Positions 26,872 to 36,216 of a DNA stretch of 64,000 nucleotides are shown here, piece after piece. Each line of letters opens with the position of its first letter. The stretch's first letter is position 1. A program made the translations under genes and the position numbers. This DNA comes from Paenirhizobium daejeonense (GTDB lineage Bacteria; Pseudomonadota; Alphaproteobacteria; Rhizobiales; Rhizobiaceae), in assembly GCF_014280875.1 (NCBI RefSeq), contig NZ_JACLAL010000003.1, positions 558,001 through 622,000 on the forward strand. Reading direction: 5' to 3'. Below the pieces are notes generated by a model. The model ran no database searches. It worked only from the letters and a program-made list of their open reading frames with translations, and had not been told where the DNA came from.

Positions 26872-28674
26872 CTATTGCTTGATTTCAGGAATGGACGAGG
26901 AATGAGGCGGGTAGTTCGCTGTTCTAACTTTAGCCCACGTGTCCGGACGTTTCGCCACTTCTGAAATCTGCTGGCCTGGGGCAATCCTGTTGAACTCGGC
27001 GTTCACGATGACCGCCCAGTCCCAGAGTAGATCCCGCAGACCACCTGAAATCCCCTGTCGCATCCAGATTTGCTCAAGGTTGAGCCTGTCGCCGAGTCGG
27101 TCGGCAACGATCGACACGACATAGGTGGCGATGTTCACCCACCCCTGACGGAAAATCTCCTTCGCTTCTTTCGTCTTGATCATGCTTTCGATTGCCTTGA
27201 ACAAGATGACCTTTGCGATCATCGCCCGATACCAGGGGGCATCGAGCGGGTTCGGGACAATGGTCGGATCATCATCAAGAGCACTCATGAACGCTGAGAA
27301 GTTTTTCTCGCCTGCCATTGCGACTTGACTCGGCTTTCCGCGCCACGCTTCGTGGTACTTCGCAATGTCGTTCTTGGCCAGCTTGCGTTTTGGCGGGATC
27401 ATCTCCTGCAACTTCCGACGCTTCGGCGGAGTGTTGCCATCTCTCAGCAACATCACGTTGTATGCGCCAGCCGCACGCTCATAGAACCACCGTGTTGTGC
27501 CGTCGGGGCACCATGTCTCGTTTGCCAGCTTTTCAAGCTGGACATGGAACGGACGGTTCGCCGACAGGTCGGACATCTTCACAGCGTTCTGACTGTTCGC
27601 ATAGCGGGAGACGTTGCTGATCAGCCGCTCGCGTGCTTCATCGTGCGACACCTTGAGAATGATGATCTTCGCCGGGACCATGACATGACTCAGGTCGATG
27701 GTCCGATCGTCGCGGGACGCGAAATAGATGGTCGAGGTCGTCTGGCCGCCGTTTACGATCTGCAGGCCTTTCAGAAACGAAAGACCCAAGTTCCCGTCGT
27801 CAGACTGCTCGAACGCCGCTTCGTCGCAGACGAGGACAAGTCCGTTGTTGAATGCAAGGAAGTGCTCCGGTTCCTTTCGCAACGTTTCGACGATCCCCTT
27901 GTTCACCGCGCGCTTTGCGCCGAGGAAGGTCCGGACATTGGCTTCAAGCAGACGAGTACCGAAACGCAGGTAAAGGTCGCGGATGACCTGCCCCGGAATT
28001 GCAGTCAGGGCGTACTCGTAATCAGCATCCGGATCCGGGACATGGACACAGGGGAGCGGTCGGCCGATCGACTGGACAAAGCTGAGGGCGAGCTCATCTC
28101 GAGGCTTGCCGTCGGTGTGACGGAACAGCCTCTCCATGTCCATGGCCTCGACAGCGACCATCTTGCTGTGGACCTCCTTGTTCGAGAAGCGTTTGGTCTT
28201 GGTCTTGCCATCAGTGATCACGAACACCCGAAGGCGGTCGATATCGCTCCAGCGGGACCGGATAGTCGCGACCAAATCGCGGACCGGATGAGTGGGGTCA
28301 ATCTTCGCGTCGAGATTTCCGCTCGCCGCGCGAAACAAAAAACGCACGCCTTCACTGGCGGTGGCTGTAGCATCCGTGTCGGCCAGATCTTGCAGTTGGT
28401 CAGTGCCAAAATAGTGGGTCACGAACAGGTCTAGGGTTGTTTCATCGGAGCTGAGAGCATAGCCCGTGATGCGAAGCTTCACGTTGCCGACCTTGCCGTT
28501 CCAGTGGCAGACGGTCGGCTCGTCACAGATCCCGGTGTCCGCGACGTGCTCCATTACCTTTTCCGCAAAGACAAGTTCCTCCGAAGGAAAGGGCCCTTCT
28601 CCAGCCTCAACGCGCTCGGCAATGGTCGTTTGCAGGTCGGATCGGAAGTTGCGGTGAAATTCTTCAAGGCTCAT
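26872..28674 (-). CDS. AIPR-family protein (abortive phage infection related)
   Basis: A 600-residue protein of the AIPR family, named after abortive-infection phage resistance proteins and often found in restriction-type operons. Typical segments are FLAFNNGLVLVCDEA, LKGLQIVNGGQTTSTIYFA and VSRYANSQNAVKMSDL. Molecular activity is not established. I prefer the ATG at 28674, one base after the upstream stop, over a TTG at 28689. Part of the long defence operon. Confidence 0.88.
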   Translation of the reverse strand: MSLEEFHRNFRSDLQTTIAERVEAGEGPFPSEELVFAEKVMEHVADTGICDEPTVCHWNGKVGNVKLRITGYALSSDETTLDLFVTHYFGTDQLQDLADTDATATASEGVRFLFRAASGNLDAKIDPTHPVRDLVATIRSRWSDIDRLRVFVITDGKTKTKRFSNKEVHSKMVAVEAMDMERLFRHTDGKPRDELALSFVQSIGRPLPCVHVPDPDADYEYALTAIPGQVIRDLYLRFGTRLLEANVRTFLGAKRAVNKGIVETLRKEPEHFLAFNNGLVLVCDEAAFEQSDDGNLGLSFLKGLQIVNGGQTTSTIYFASRDDRTIDLSHVMVPAKIIILKVSHDEARERLISNVSRYANSQNAVKMSDLSANRPFHVQLEKLANETWCPDGTTRWFYERAAGAYNVMLLRDGNTPPKRRKLQEMIPPKRKLAKNDIAKYHEAWRGKPSQVAMAGEKNFSAFMSALDDDPTIVPNPLDAPWYRAMIAKVILFKAIESMIKTKEAKEIFRQGWVNIATYVVSIVADRLGDRLNLEQIWMRQGISGGLRDLLWDWAVIVNAEFNRIAPGQQISEVAKRPDTWAKVRTANYPPHSSSIPEIKQ

Positions 28675-28675
28675 G

Positions 28676-29680
28676 TCAATCCAGTCCAAATTCTTTGATC
28701 AGTTCCGAAAGTCCGATTGAGGGGATTTCGAGGGCGTCAAGGTCGAGCACATAGGCAGCTGAGCGGATGGCCGCTGGCAGCGCGGCGCGCGTAAGGCGCG
28801 GCATATCACCTTCCACACGGAGTGCTCTTGCATCCTTCAATGTCAGCGTTCGCCCGTAGAGCGGTGCATGTTCGTCGAGGTACCCCATCACCATGAGCAA
28901 CGCCTCGAATCCGCGCTGCACTCCGGCCAGTCCCAACCTCTCGCGGAGTTCGGACACGAGACCGGCAAGTGAGATTCCGTCCGTATTTTCCTCAAAGCGG
29001 AAGGCTGAGAGGAAAATGGGTGTCCTGTCACCATCCAGCTGCTCGATACTGTTGATCCGCGCGAGGAAGCTGCCGGTCCGAACCGTGCTTTTCACCTCTA
29101 TCGCGCCACCCCGAACATGGAAGTCCTGCGCCGCTCGCAACGGTCCCTGCCAGCAGTCGAGGGCACCGGCTCCAAGGGAAGTGTCCGCGAGCAGCCTGAG
29201 CATCCACAGCTCGCCGAGCAGGCCGATCTGCACATCGGGCGAGAGTGGGCGGTGCGTTCGAGCCATGAAGGCCTGCCACTCCCTGACCCGCTCAAGGAAG
29301 GCGTCCAGGACATCCCGGTTCGCTGTGCTGGCTGCGGCTTCCAACGTCCTCAAGACATCGACGACCATTATAGCGAAGATATCTGGTGACCCCTCGGGCC
29401 GCCTCACGAGAGCGATAGCCGTCTTCCCGGCAAAGACACTTTGACCTTCGATGCATGAGACGTCGAAGCCCTTGCCTTCGGGCAGCCTTGCCGGATTGAC
29501 CGGCCATGATCCGGGAAAGGAGACGATCAACGCTTCCCGACCAAGAGGAAAGTGACAACCCGCCTCGACCGAGACAGCACCCATTCCAGTGAGGTGGACA
29601 AATCGCCAGTCTTCCGCCGCCTCCTGGCGCGCGAGCGCTCGCCACGCACGTGCGAGCCCGTCTTCAGTCCACCCACTCAT
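28676..29680 (-). CDS. PD-(D/E)XK motif protein of the Z1/AIPR cluster
   Basis: A 334-residue putative nuclease or nuclease-fold subunit. The active-site pattern is visible: a Glu in LLGELWMLRLL, an Asp in AAQDF and the IEVKST strand, followed by GSFLARINSIEQL. It belongs to the family that co-occurs with Z1 and AIPR genes. The ATG at 29680 overlaps the Z1 gene by 17 bp; the open frame upstream of it lies inside Z1. It probably supplies cleavage to the complex. Confidence 0.85.
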   Translation of the reverse strand: MSGWTEDGLARAWRALARQEAAEDWRFVHLTGMGAVSVEAGCHFPLGREALIVSFPGSWPVNPARLPEGKGFDVSCIEGQSVFAGKTAIALVRRPEGSPDIFAIMVVDVLRTLEAAASTANRDVLDAFLERVREWQAFMARTHRPLSPDVQIGLLGELWMLRLLADTSLGAGALDCWQGPLRAAQDFHVRGGAIEVKSTVRTGSFLARINSIEQLDGDRTPIFLSAFRFEENTDGISLAGLVSELRERLGLAGVQRGFEALLMVMGYLDEHAPLYGRTLTLKDARALRVEGDMPRLTRAALPAAIRSAAYVLDLDALEIPSIGLSELIKEFGLD

Positions 29681-32531
29681 TAAGGCCTCCCCACAGTACG
29701 CTATTGGCGATGTACCTCGAGTTGGAGACCCTTCTCTCGGAAGTGCTTGACGGAAAACTGATTGCCCAAGCAACGACGGGATCGGCATCCTTCAACTCAT
29801 CGACGCCAGCACCCTCGGGATCGAGCAGATAAAGCATGAGCAGGCCACGTTCCCGGCGAGCCGGTATGTCCGCTTCGGCGACGCCTTCTCCAAGTATGTG
29901 ACGAATCTGCGGACCTCTCGGTTCGGACGGCGGCTCCTTGCCTTCGTTTCGATCCGTGTCATTGCGCCAGGTCTTCTGGCTGAGATCGCGCGCAGCCTTC
30001 CATTCCGGCTCGGTCAGATCGATGGCCTGATCGCGAGGCGAGATCAGGGTCTTGATCGAATATCGATCCGCATGTTCGGTCGTTCTCCTCCGCTTCAGCA
30101 TGTTGACCGAACAACCGCTGACCGTCCGGTACTTGTCGTCCGGACCGCTGTCCTTTCCGATCAGCGCAACCGTCCAGCTCGTGAGCTCGCGATCCTTGTT
30201 CATCTCCTCGATGAAGTCCGCAATCAGCGGACTCATGATGCGGAAGCTGGCGGGGTGGGTCCTGTAGTCCCGCAGAAACGAGATGACGTTCAGGGCTGAC
30301 ACATCCCGCCAAAGATGACCGTACCACTTCTGACCTTGCGGAACGAAATGCTGATCGTTCAGATCCGTCGACGGGCCAAGTGAACCGATGAACCGATCCG
30401 AAGCATTGAAGTTTGCAGTGATGTCATCCTTCCGGTTGGGAAACACGATGGTCTGCAGAAGATCGCCCGAATAGGTCAGCTGCATCGCGCGAGCGTTTCT
30501 CATCTTGGCCCGAGAGGTCACGGTCAGCACTGAGTGCGATTTCACGCGGAGGCCGAACTGCTTGGGCGTGGCGCCCGCCGCGACCATGTTGTCGAATTCT
30601 TGGCGCAGCTCTTCCGCGGCATCGGCGATGTGGCCGAACCACTCCACCATTTCCTGCGACGTGTAGAGGCGGCAGACATCAAGGTATCCATCGCGGTAGC
30701 CGAACCACCGCCCCATCTGCATGAGTGTGTCATACATGCGTGCGGTTCGCAGAAAATAGCTGGTGCAGAGACCTTCGAGCGTCAGGCCACGCGCCAGCTT
30801 GTCGCCGCCGATGGCAATTACCTTGAGGCCGGTGCCATCGTTCTCGGCATAATCAAGTGCGTCCTTCGCCGTGCCGTTGATCTCTCGCACGCGAAAGTCC
30901 GATAGGACATCGGGGAGGACGGAACGAATGTCCGCCCACGAGAAGTCCTCCAGCGTTTCCCCTTCGACCAGGGCAGAACGGATTCCCTGCATGCCTGGCA
31001 GAAAGGTCTCTTCATACTCCTTGCGCATGGACGCCTCGAGGTCCGCAAGTTCGATGCCGCGGGTGTAGCGGCCCTTCAGATCTCGCACGTACTCGGCGAC
31101 CTGGTTTACGACGGCGTTCTGTACCGAGGTGAAGCGGGTAACGTGGATGAGCATCGAGGAATGCTTGCTGCCCTGTCCCCGGAGCTTCCGCACCCCACAG
31201 GCATAGACGAAGGAACGGATCGCTTCTGCTAGCGAGTCCGGCACACGGTCCTCTCCCTGCCATCGCGGTCGGTAGCCGTTCTTGTGTCGTGCCGGCATCC
31301 ACGGCTGGAACTCGTCGTCCAATAGCGGGCGCACCAAGGGCAGGTCTTCGGGCGTGCTGGAGGCCGATCCGAACACGCGTCCCGGCCCGACGTAGTTCGA
31401 TGGTGCTGCAAGGCTGGTGATGAAGGCTGCCGGGAAAAGGTCCGGTCCGTGCTCCTGTGTCTGCCCGCGGTCATGGATGAAGATGTTTGCGAAGGGCGTG
31501 GCCGTGTAGCCTACATAAGCCTTCCGCGAGAAGTGGTGGAGGACCGACCGGATCAACCTGTTGATGGTCTTGGGCTCATGTTCGAGATCCGGGTTGCCGA
31601 ACTCGTCCACGACGTCTTCGCCCGTGTCGACCGATCCATGATCGGACTCGTCATCGATCACCAGGAGAGGCAGATTGGTGACGAGCTTTCGACCCGTTTC
31701 AGGGTCGACCTGATTGGCGACACGGTTGCGGATCCAGTGCCGCAGGCGCTCGAGGACCGTCTTGTTCTTCTTGACCACGAATAGCCATGGTCGCTGTTCG
31801 GGGCTGATGTTCATCTTTGCCGCAAGGGCCGTATTGAAGTCGCCCTTGTCGCTTCGATTGGTTGCGGCGTTGGGACGAACGGACGTGTCCTTGTCGATCA
31901 GTCCCACACCGACTGCAGGGAGATCGTCGGCGTCAGCGATGGTGGCAAAGCCAAGGAACCCCTCGTCAAGGCGGATCTGTGTCTGGGCTCTCAGGTTGTT
32001 GTGCAGGCCGGCGAGCACGATGATGATCTTGTAGCCGGCGTCGGCGGCCTTGCAGATCAGCCCGGTGTAGTTGCCGGTCTTTCCCGACTGAACGTGACCC
32101 ACGACCAGACCACGACGATCCCATGCGCCTTCCCGGGTGGGGTCCTCGATTTGCGACAGGACTTCATCGGTGGCGACGTCGAGGGCGTCGAGGGCCGTCC
32201 AGGGGATGCGCGCCTCCATGTACTCGGAATAGCGCTGCCAGTATGTCCAGCCCTTCTTCCTTTCCGCATCGAGCCAGGCGACATGGTCTTCGCCGCTCGA
32301 TAGGGTGGCATTAGCGCCAACAGTGCGGCTCGACCTGCGGATCAGTTCGTCAACGAGCGCGTTCCGATCGATGAGGGCAAAGTCCTCCTCCATCATGATA
32401 GCAAGCTTATTCAGCTCCCTTTCGATCATTTCCGGAGTGACAGCACTTTGGGCGCGCTCCGCAGCAAGGCGGAGCATATTCTGCGCCATGGAAAGGATTG
32501 AATCAAAAGCCTTTTGGTTCGAAATCATCAT
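29664..32531 (-). CDS. Z1-domain superfamily II helicase-like ATPase
   Basis: A 955-residue nucleic-acid-dependent ATPase. Helicase motifs are in order: Walker A GHVQSGKTGN near residue 150, the Walker B analogue LLVIDDESDHG, motif III VGYTATPFANIFI, and the C-terminal GGDKLARGLTLEG with MQMGRWFGYR carrying the arginine finger. The Z1 domain is known from gene clusters with GHKL ATPases and nucleases. Its ATG overlaps the GHKL stop by 4 bp (ATGA). It is probably the motor that moves on or remodels DNA. Confidence 0.92.
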   Translation of the reverse strand: MMISNQKAFDSILSMAQNMLRLAAERAQSAVTPEMIERELNKLAIMMEEDFALIDRNALVDELIRRSSRTVGANATLSSGEDHVAWLDAERKKGWTYWQRYSEYMEARIPWTALDALDVATDEVLSQIEDPTREGAWDRRGLVVGHVQSGKTGNYTGLICKAADAGYKIIIVLAGLHNNLRAQTQIRLDEGFLGFATIADADDLPAVGVGLIDKDTSVRPNAATNRSDKGDFNTALAAKMNISPEQRPWLFVVKKNKTVLERLRHWIRNRVANQVDPETGRKLVTNLPLLVIDDESDHGSVDTGEDVVDEFGNPDLEHEPKTINRLIRSVLHHFSRKAYVGYTATPFANIFIHDRGQTQEHGPDLFPAAFITSLAAPSNYVGPGRVFGSASSTPEDLPLVRPLLDDEFQPWMPARHKNGYRPRWQGEDRVPDSLAEAIRSFVYACGVRKLRGQGSKHSSMLIHVTRFTSVQNAVVNQVAEYVRDLKGRYTRGIELADLEASMRKEYEETFLPGMQGIRSALVEGETLEDFSWADIRSVLPDVLSDFRVREINGTAKDALDYAENDGTGLKVIAIGGDKLARGLTLEGLCTSYFLRTARMYDTLMQMGRWFGYRDGYLDVCRLYTSQEMVEWFGHIADAAEELRQEFDNMVAAGATPKQFGLRVKSHSVLTVTSRAKMRNARAMQLTYSGDLLQTIVFPNRKDDITANFNASDRFIGSLGPSTDLNDQHFVPQGQKWYGHLWRDVSALNVISFLRDYRTHPASFRIMSPLIADFIEEMNKDRELTSWTVALIGKDSGPDDKYRTVSGCSVNMLKRRRTTEHADRYSIKTLISPRDQAIDLTEPEWKAARDLSQKTWRNDTDRNEGKEPPSEPRGPQIRHILGEGVAEADIPARRERGLLMLYLLDPEGAGVDELKDADPVVAWAISFPSSTSERRVSNSRYIANSVLWGGLNEWVD

Positions 32532-34033
32532 TGCGTGTCTTTCACTTCAAGGGCTGAAATCAGATCAAGATGCCGGTCGAATGGGGGCGTGCGGCCGAGC
32601 CGTTCGCGCGCCTCCGTCGGGCTGAGTCCACGAAACTTCACGAGTGCTTCAAACATCGAGGATAGCGTATCCATCACGTCGTTGTCGGGTGCCCCGGCAA
32701 AACCTGTCCTAGGCGTCTCCTTGTCTTCCGCGGTATCCAGCCAGATGCGCTGAACGGGAACTGTTTCCTCGATGAGCCGGAGGAGTGCTAGGATGTCGGG
32801 CTTGAGTGAGCCGGCGCGATTCAGGATCGACGCGACAAGGTCGTGGTCGCGGGCAATCCGGTAGGACGTCCCTTGTGCTGAACGCCGCGCCTGCCAAGCC
32901 TCCGCTACAGCGTTCGAGCGTGTGCCCGAAACCGGCGTGATGTGGCCCCGGTGGGCAAAAACCCGTCTCGCGGTGTCGCGGGTTTCCGATGCCAGGCGGT
33001 GAAGCTGGGATCGCAGTCGTACCGGCGGACCGGCCGTCGACTTCAGGACATTGATCTTCCATTCGGCGTCCGCGCTGTTTGGTATGTCGAGCCGGATGCG
33101 TGCAAGCCTATGGGCTTCATCGCGCGGCCATGGTTTGCCGCCATCGCCGAGGCCCAGCCAGCCCCCGGCGAGAAGGAGACGCCTGTTGCGATAGACGTAG
33201 AAGCCCTCCTGCTGCGTCCATCCTCCGGGTCCGGCGGCGGCTTCCTGCTCGGTGGGCTTGAGCATGTCGCGGTGCGGAAGGACATGGCATTGAACCGTCA
33301 CACCCGTGGTGTGGAGGATTCGATACTCGGGGCTTTCGAGCGCCTTGCCGGGATGTCCCATCAGGTACGGATCCCAAGGCTTCACCTCTCGGGCGTTAAG
33401 AAGGAGGCGAAGTCTAGGCTGCTGACCGTCAAGAAGGCGATGAAAGGTCATCGCAAGATGCGCCTCGACGCGATCAGCAAGCTCGATCATGTCGGTGGCG
33501 GCGAAGCCATCGGTCACGATACGGTCCAGTTTCTCCCAGAGAACGACCGTGCCGTGGGCCATCTGGTCAAGCGGCGCAAGCAGATGCTCAGACCCCGGCG
33601 CTGGTCCCTCAAAGAGTGGCCATTCGGCGCCTGGCTCCTGACCGATGAGATCGAGGTCCCAGCGCAGGCACACGACAGGTCCACCGTTCTGCCGACTGGC
33701 TACGGTCAATCGCCGAGCCTGCGAGAAACTTGCTGTCTTCAGCCCCAGCCCGAAGCGCCCGAGGTCGCTGGTGGAGCGTTCAGCCCGCGGATCGCGTGCG
33801 CCGAGCCGCATTCCGGCCTCCAGAGCAGCGTCATCCATGCCGTCGCCGTCATCAACGATCCGAACCCAGCTCTCCAGACCAGCCCATTCGAGATGAACGG
33901 CGACTTCGCTCGAATTCGCAGCAATGGAATTATCGACCAGATCGGCAAGTGCAGTAGGAGGTGCGTAGCCGAGACCGCGAAGAGACTCGAGCATCGAACC
34001 GGCATGAGGAGGAGCATTTCTTACACCCGCCAT
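32528..34033 (-). CDS. GHKL ATPase, MutL/MORC-like
   Basis: A 501-residue ATPase of the gyrase-Hsp90-kinase-MutL fold. Motif I is ALADLVDNSIAA, motif II DDGDGM and motif III GRFGLGLKTASFS. The usual catalytic Glu of motif I is Asp here. MutL/MORC-like GHKL proteins in restriction operons are thought to act as ATP-gated clamps on DNA. The ATG at 34033 overlaps the sigma-factor stop (TGATG); a GTG at 34036 is also possible. The C-terminal third is not recognised. Confidence 0.9.
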   Translation of the reverse strand: MAGVRNAPPHAGSMLESLRGLGYAPPTALADLVDNSIAANSSEVAVHLEWAGLESWVRIVDDGDGMDDAALEAGMRLGARDPRAERSTSDLGRFGLGLKTASFSQARRLTVASRQNGGPVVCLRWDLDLIGQEPGAEWPLFEGPAPGSEHLLAPLDQMAHGTVVLWEKLDRIVTDGFAATDMIELADRVEAHLAMTFHRLLDGQQPRLRLLLNAREVKPWDPYLMGHPGKALESPEYRILHTTGVTVQCHVLPHRDMLKPTEQEAAAGPGGWTQQEGFYVYRNRRLLLAGGWLGLGDGGKPWPRDEAHRLARIRLDIPNSADAEWKINVLKSTAGPPVRLRSQLHRLASETRDTARRVFAHRGHITPVSGTRSNAVAEAWQARRSAQGTSYRIARDHDLVASILNRAGSLKPDILALLRLIEETVPVQRIWLDTAEDKETPRTGFAGAPDNDVMDTLSSMFEALVKFRGLSPTEARERLGRTPPFDRHLDLISALEVKDTQ

Positions 34034-36216
34034 CACAACCCCAGCAATTCTTGGAGGCGACGCTTGCGACCAGGATGGGAAAGACGATCGAGACCCTTCG
34101 CCTCGATCTGGCGAATGCGTTCGCGCGTCACTCCATACAGCTGGCCGATCTCCTCGAGGGTCATGTCGGCGTCACGCCCGATCCCGAAGCGCATCCGGAT
34201 CACATCAGCCTGACGCTCCGGCAGTTCAGCCAGTGCGTCCGTCACGATCCTTTCGGTCTCTGCCTGATCGAAGACATTCGCTCCCACCTGCTCGGACAGC
34301 AAATTATCCCAGTCGTCGATGCTATCGGGATACTCGACCTCACGGGGAATCCCGCGAAACTGTCTCACCTCGTCAGTTGTCCATTCCAGTTCAGCGGCGA
34401 GTTCATGGTCGGAAACAGTGCCGTCAACCCGGACTTCGAGCCTTTCCATGGCACGATCAAGCTTGGCGATTTTCTCGTTCCGATGCACCGGGATACGGAT
34501 TGCTGCGCCTTCATCAGCGCGCCATCGTACAATGGCCTGCCGCATCCAGTAGGTGGCATAGATCAGGAAGCGATAACCGCGCTCCGGATCAAAGCGCCGT
34601 GTGGACCGCTGCAGACCCACGAACGCCACTTGGAAGACGTCTTCCGGTTCTTCGCCTTCCTCCACGTTCCGTGCTGCAAAGCGCCGTACGTAAGACAGGT
34701 GCTCGCGGACAAGGTGCTCGGTGACAGCTTCGAAGACCAGAATCTGTGCATCCAACTGGATGGCATGCTCTTGGCACTCGGGGTCCTGTTCCAGGATGCG
34801 GACCAACTCCTTGTGAAAAGCCAGAGAGAAATCGAACGCTTCGAGCGCCGCAAGCGCTTCTCTTCGCCGTTTACCGTCCATCACGCGACCATTGGTCTGC
34901 CAGGACTTCAGGGCCTCCGCAGCGGCCATGAATTCGGCAGTCTCGGTGTGGCCCGGACGCGAAGGAATGATGGTCCTCAGCGAGACAGAACCGGGGTCTC
35001 GAAACCCGGCGCGGATGTTGTCGACGACATTGAGGATCGTTTCGACGGCAGCTTCGGAAGCGAGAATTCCCAGCTGAAGCTCCTGCTTTGCCCGTACCAT
35101 GGGCTCCAGCAGCTGCAGTTCGGCGGACTTATCCATGACGAAGCGCTGCGTGCCGGGTAGCCGCGTCGCACGAGTAAGGGCTGCCTCAATCGCTTCAGCC
35201 AAGTCGTCGGGCGATATGTCCGATCTGGTGTCCCAGAACTCGACATTATACCTGTTCACCTGATCGACCAGATCGAAGCCCGCAGCTTCCAGGTTGCGCT
35301 GGAGGTTGACGCGCAGTTCCTCTAAATCACCATTGCCTTCGCAAAGGGCAACCAGCCGGTCGATATCATCGAAAGAGCACCATCCCTTCGCCAGAGTTTC
35401 CACTGCCCAATTGATGCAGATCTCCGGATCGATCGACAGTCGCGTGCCGGTCTGGACGACAGCGCGTCTGACCGATTGTCGGCCACGATTGCGGACCCTC
35501 AGGAAGTCATGCTCTGCACCATGATCGGCGACTCCTGCCGCTCTAGCGCTGATGCCCTCTCCGACAATCTGTGCAGGTGAAAGGTCTAGATCCCAATCCC
35601 CGTAATCATCATCCGAAATAGCAGGTGCCGAACTGACGAGCGCGACAAATGTCCCCGCAACCATTTTGCCCGTGTACTGGCCGAAGAATTCCTCGGGCTC
35701 TTCCTCGGCCTCGAAACTCAGGAGACCATCGAGGTCGTCAGTTGTATCGTCCGGACCCGTCTCTTGGATCAAGGTGAGGCGACGCTCTGGAACTGCATCA
35801 GTATCAACCGGGGTGGTCTCGATCTCCGAGATATCATCGTGGTCGTCGACCGGCTGGGGCTCCGGTGACCTCGCAACAAGCGAAGACAGCAGCTGCGCGG
35901 CGAAACCATGCCCTTCGGCAAATGCCACATCAGCGGGTGTCTGCCGGTCATGGTTCCGTGATGTGGGATTGGCCCCCGACCGAATGAAGAGATCGCAAAC
36001 GGCAAGATTCCCCGTGCGCGCGGCAAGGTGGAGCGGCGTGTCTCCCTTGGGGTCGGTCGCGTGCAGGCGAGAGGATGCCGCGAAATTGGTAAGTCTCTCG
36101 AGTTTCCCTTCGGCAATCAGCCGAATCTCGACAGGGTCGAGAACATGGCTTTCCGGTTCGCTCGTCAACCGGGCGCGACTGCCGAGGATACGGGACAGTC
36201 TATCCATGATCTTCAT
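34033..36216 (-). CDS. Sigma-70-family factor with N-terminal ankyrin repeats
   Basis: A 727-residue fusion. Residues about 54-115 are two ankyrin-type repeats (KGDTPLHLAARTGNLAVCD, then GANPTSRNHDRQTPADVAFA). Residues 120-200 are acidic and probably disordered; 260-500 are helical and resemble a sigma non-conserved region. Residues 500-595 match sigma region 2 (RGYRFLIYATYWMRQAIVRW, IRIPVHRNEKI), with region 3 after it, and 660-727 match region 4 (RMRFGIGRDADMTLEEIG, VTRERIRQIEAKGLDRL). The match is to group-1 (RpoD-like) factors. The start at 36216 has GGGAGG six bases upstream; the longer open frame lies inside the WYL gene. It could transcribe the operon itself or redirect RNA polymerase. 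Confidence 0.9.
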   Translation of the reverse strand: MKIMDRLSRILGSRARLTSEPESHVLDPVEIRLIAEGKLERLTNFAASSRLHATDPKGDTPLHLAARTGNLAVCDLFIRSGANPTSRNHDRQTPADVAFAEGHGFAAQLLSSLVARSPEPQPVDDHDDISEIETTPVDTDAVPERRLTLIQETGPDDTTDDLDGLLSFEAEEEPEEFFGQYTGKMVAGTFVALVSSAPAISDDDYGDWDLDLSPAQIVGEGISARAAGVADHGAEHDFLRVRNRGRQSVRRAVVQTGTRLSIDPEICINWAVETLAKGWCSFDDIDRLVALCEGNGDLEELRVNLQRNLEAAGFDLVDQVNRYNVEFWDTRSDISPDDLAEAIEAALTRATRLPGTQRFVMDKSAELQLLEPMVRAKQELQLGILASEAAVETILNVVDNIRAGFRDPGSVSLRTIIPSRPGHTETAEFMAAAEALKSWQTNGRVMDGKRRREALAALEAFDFSLAFHKELVRILEQDPECQEHAIQLDAQILVFEAVTEHLVREHLSYVRRFAARNVEEGEEPEDVFQVAFVGLQRSTRRFDPERGYRFLIYATYWMRQAIVRWRADEGAAIRIPVHRNEKIAKLDRAMERLEVRVDGTVSDHELAAELEWTTDEVRQFRGIPREVEYPDSIDDWDNLLSEQVGANVFDQAETERIVTDALAELPERQADVIRMRFGIGRDADMTLEEIGQLYGVTRERIRQIEAKGLDRLSHPGRKRRLQELLGL

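Noticed and set aside
27325-28434. Plus-strand open frame opposite the AIPR gene
   Set aside because: Antisense, no motif, and would need an isolated promoter inside the operon.
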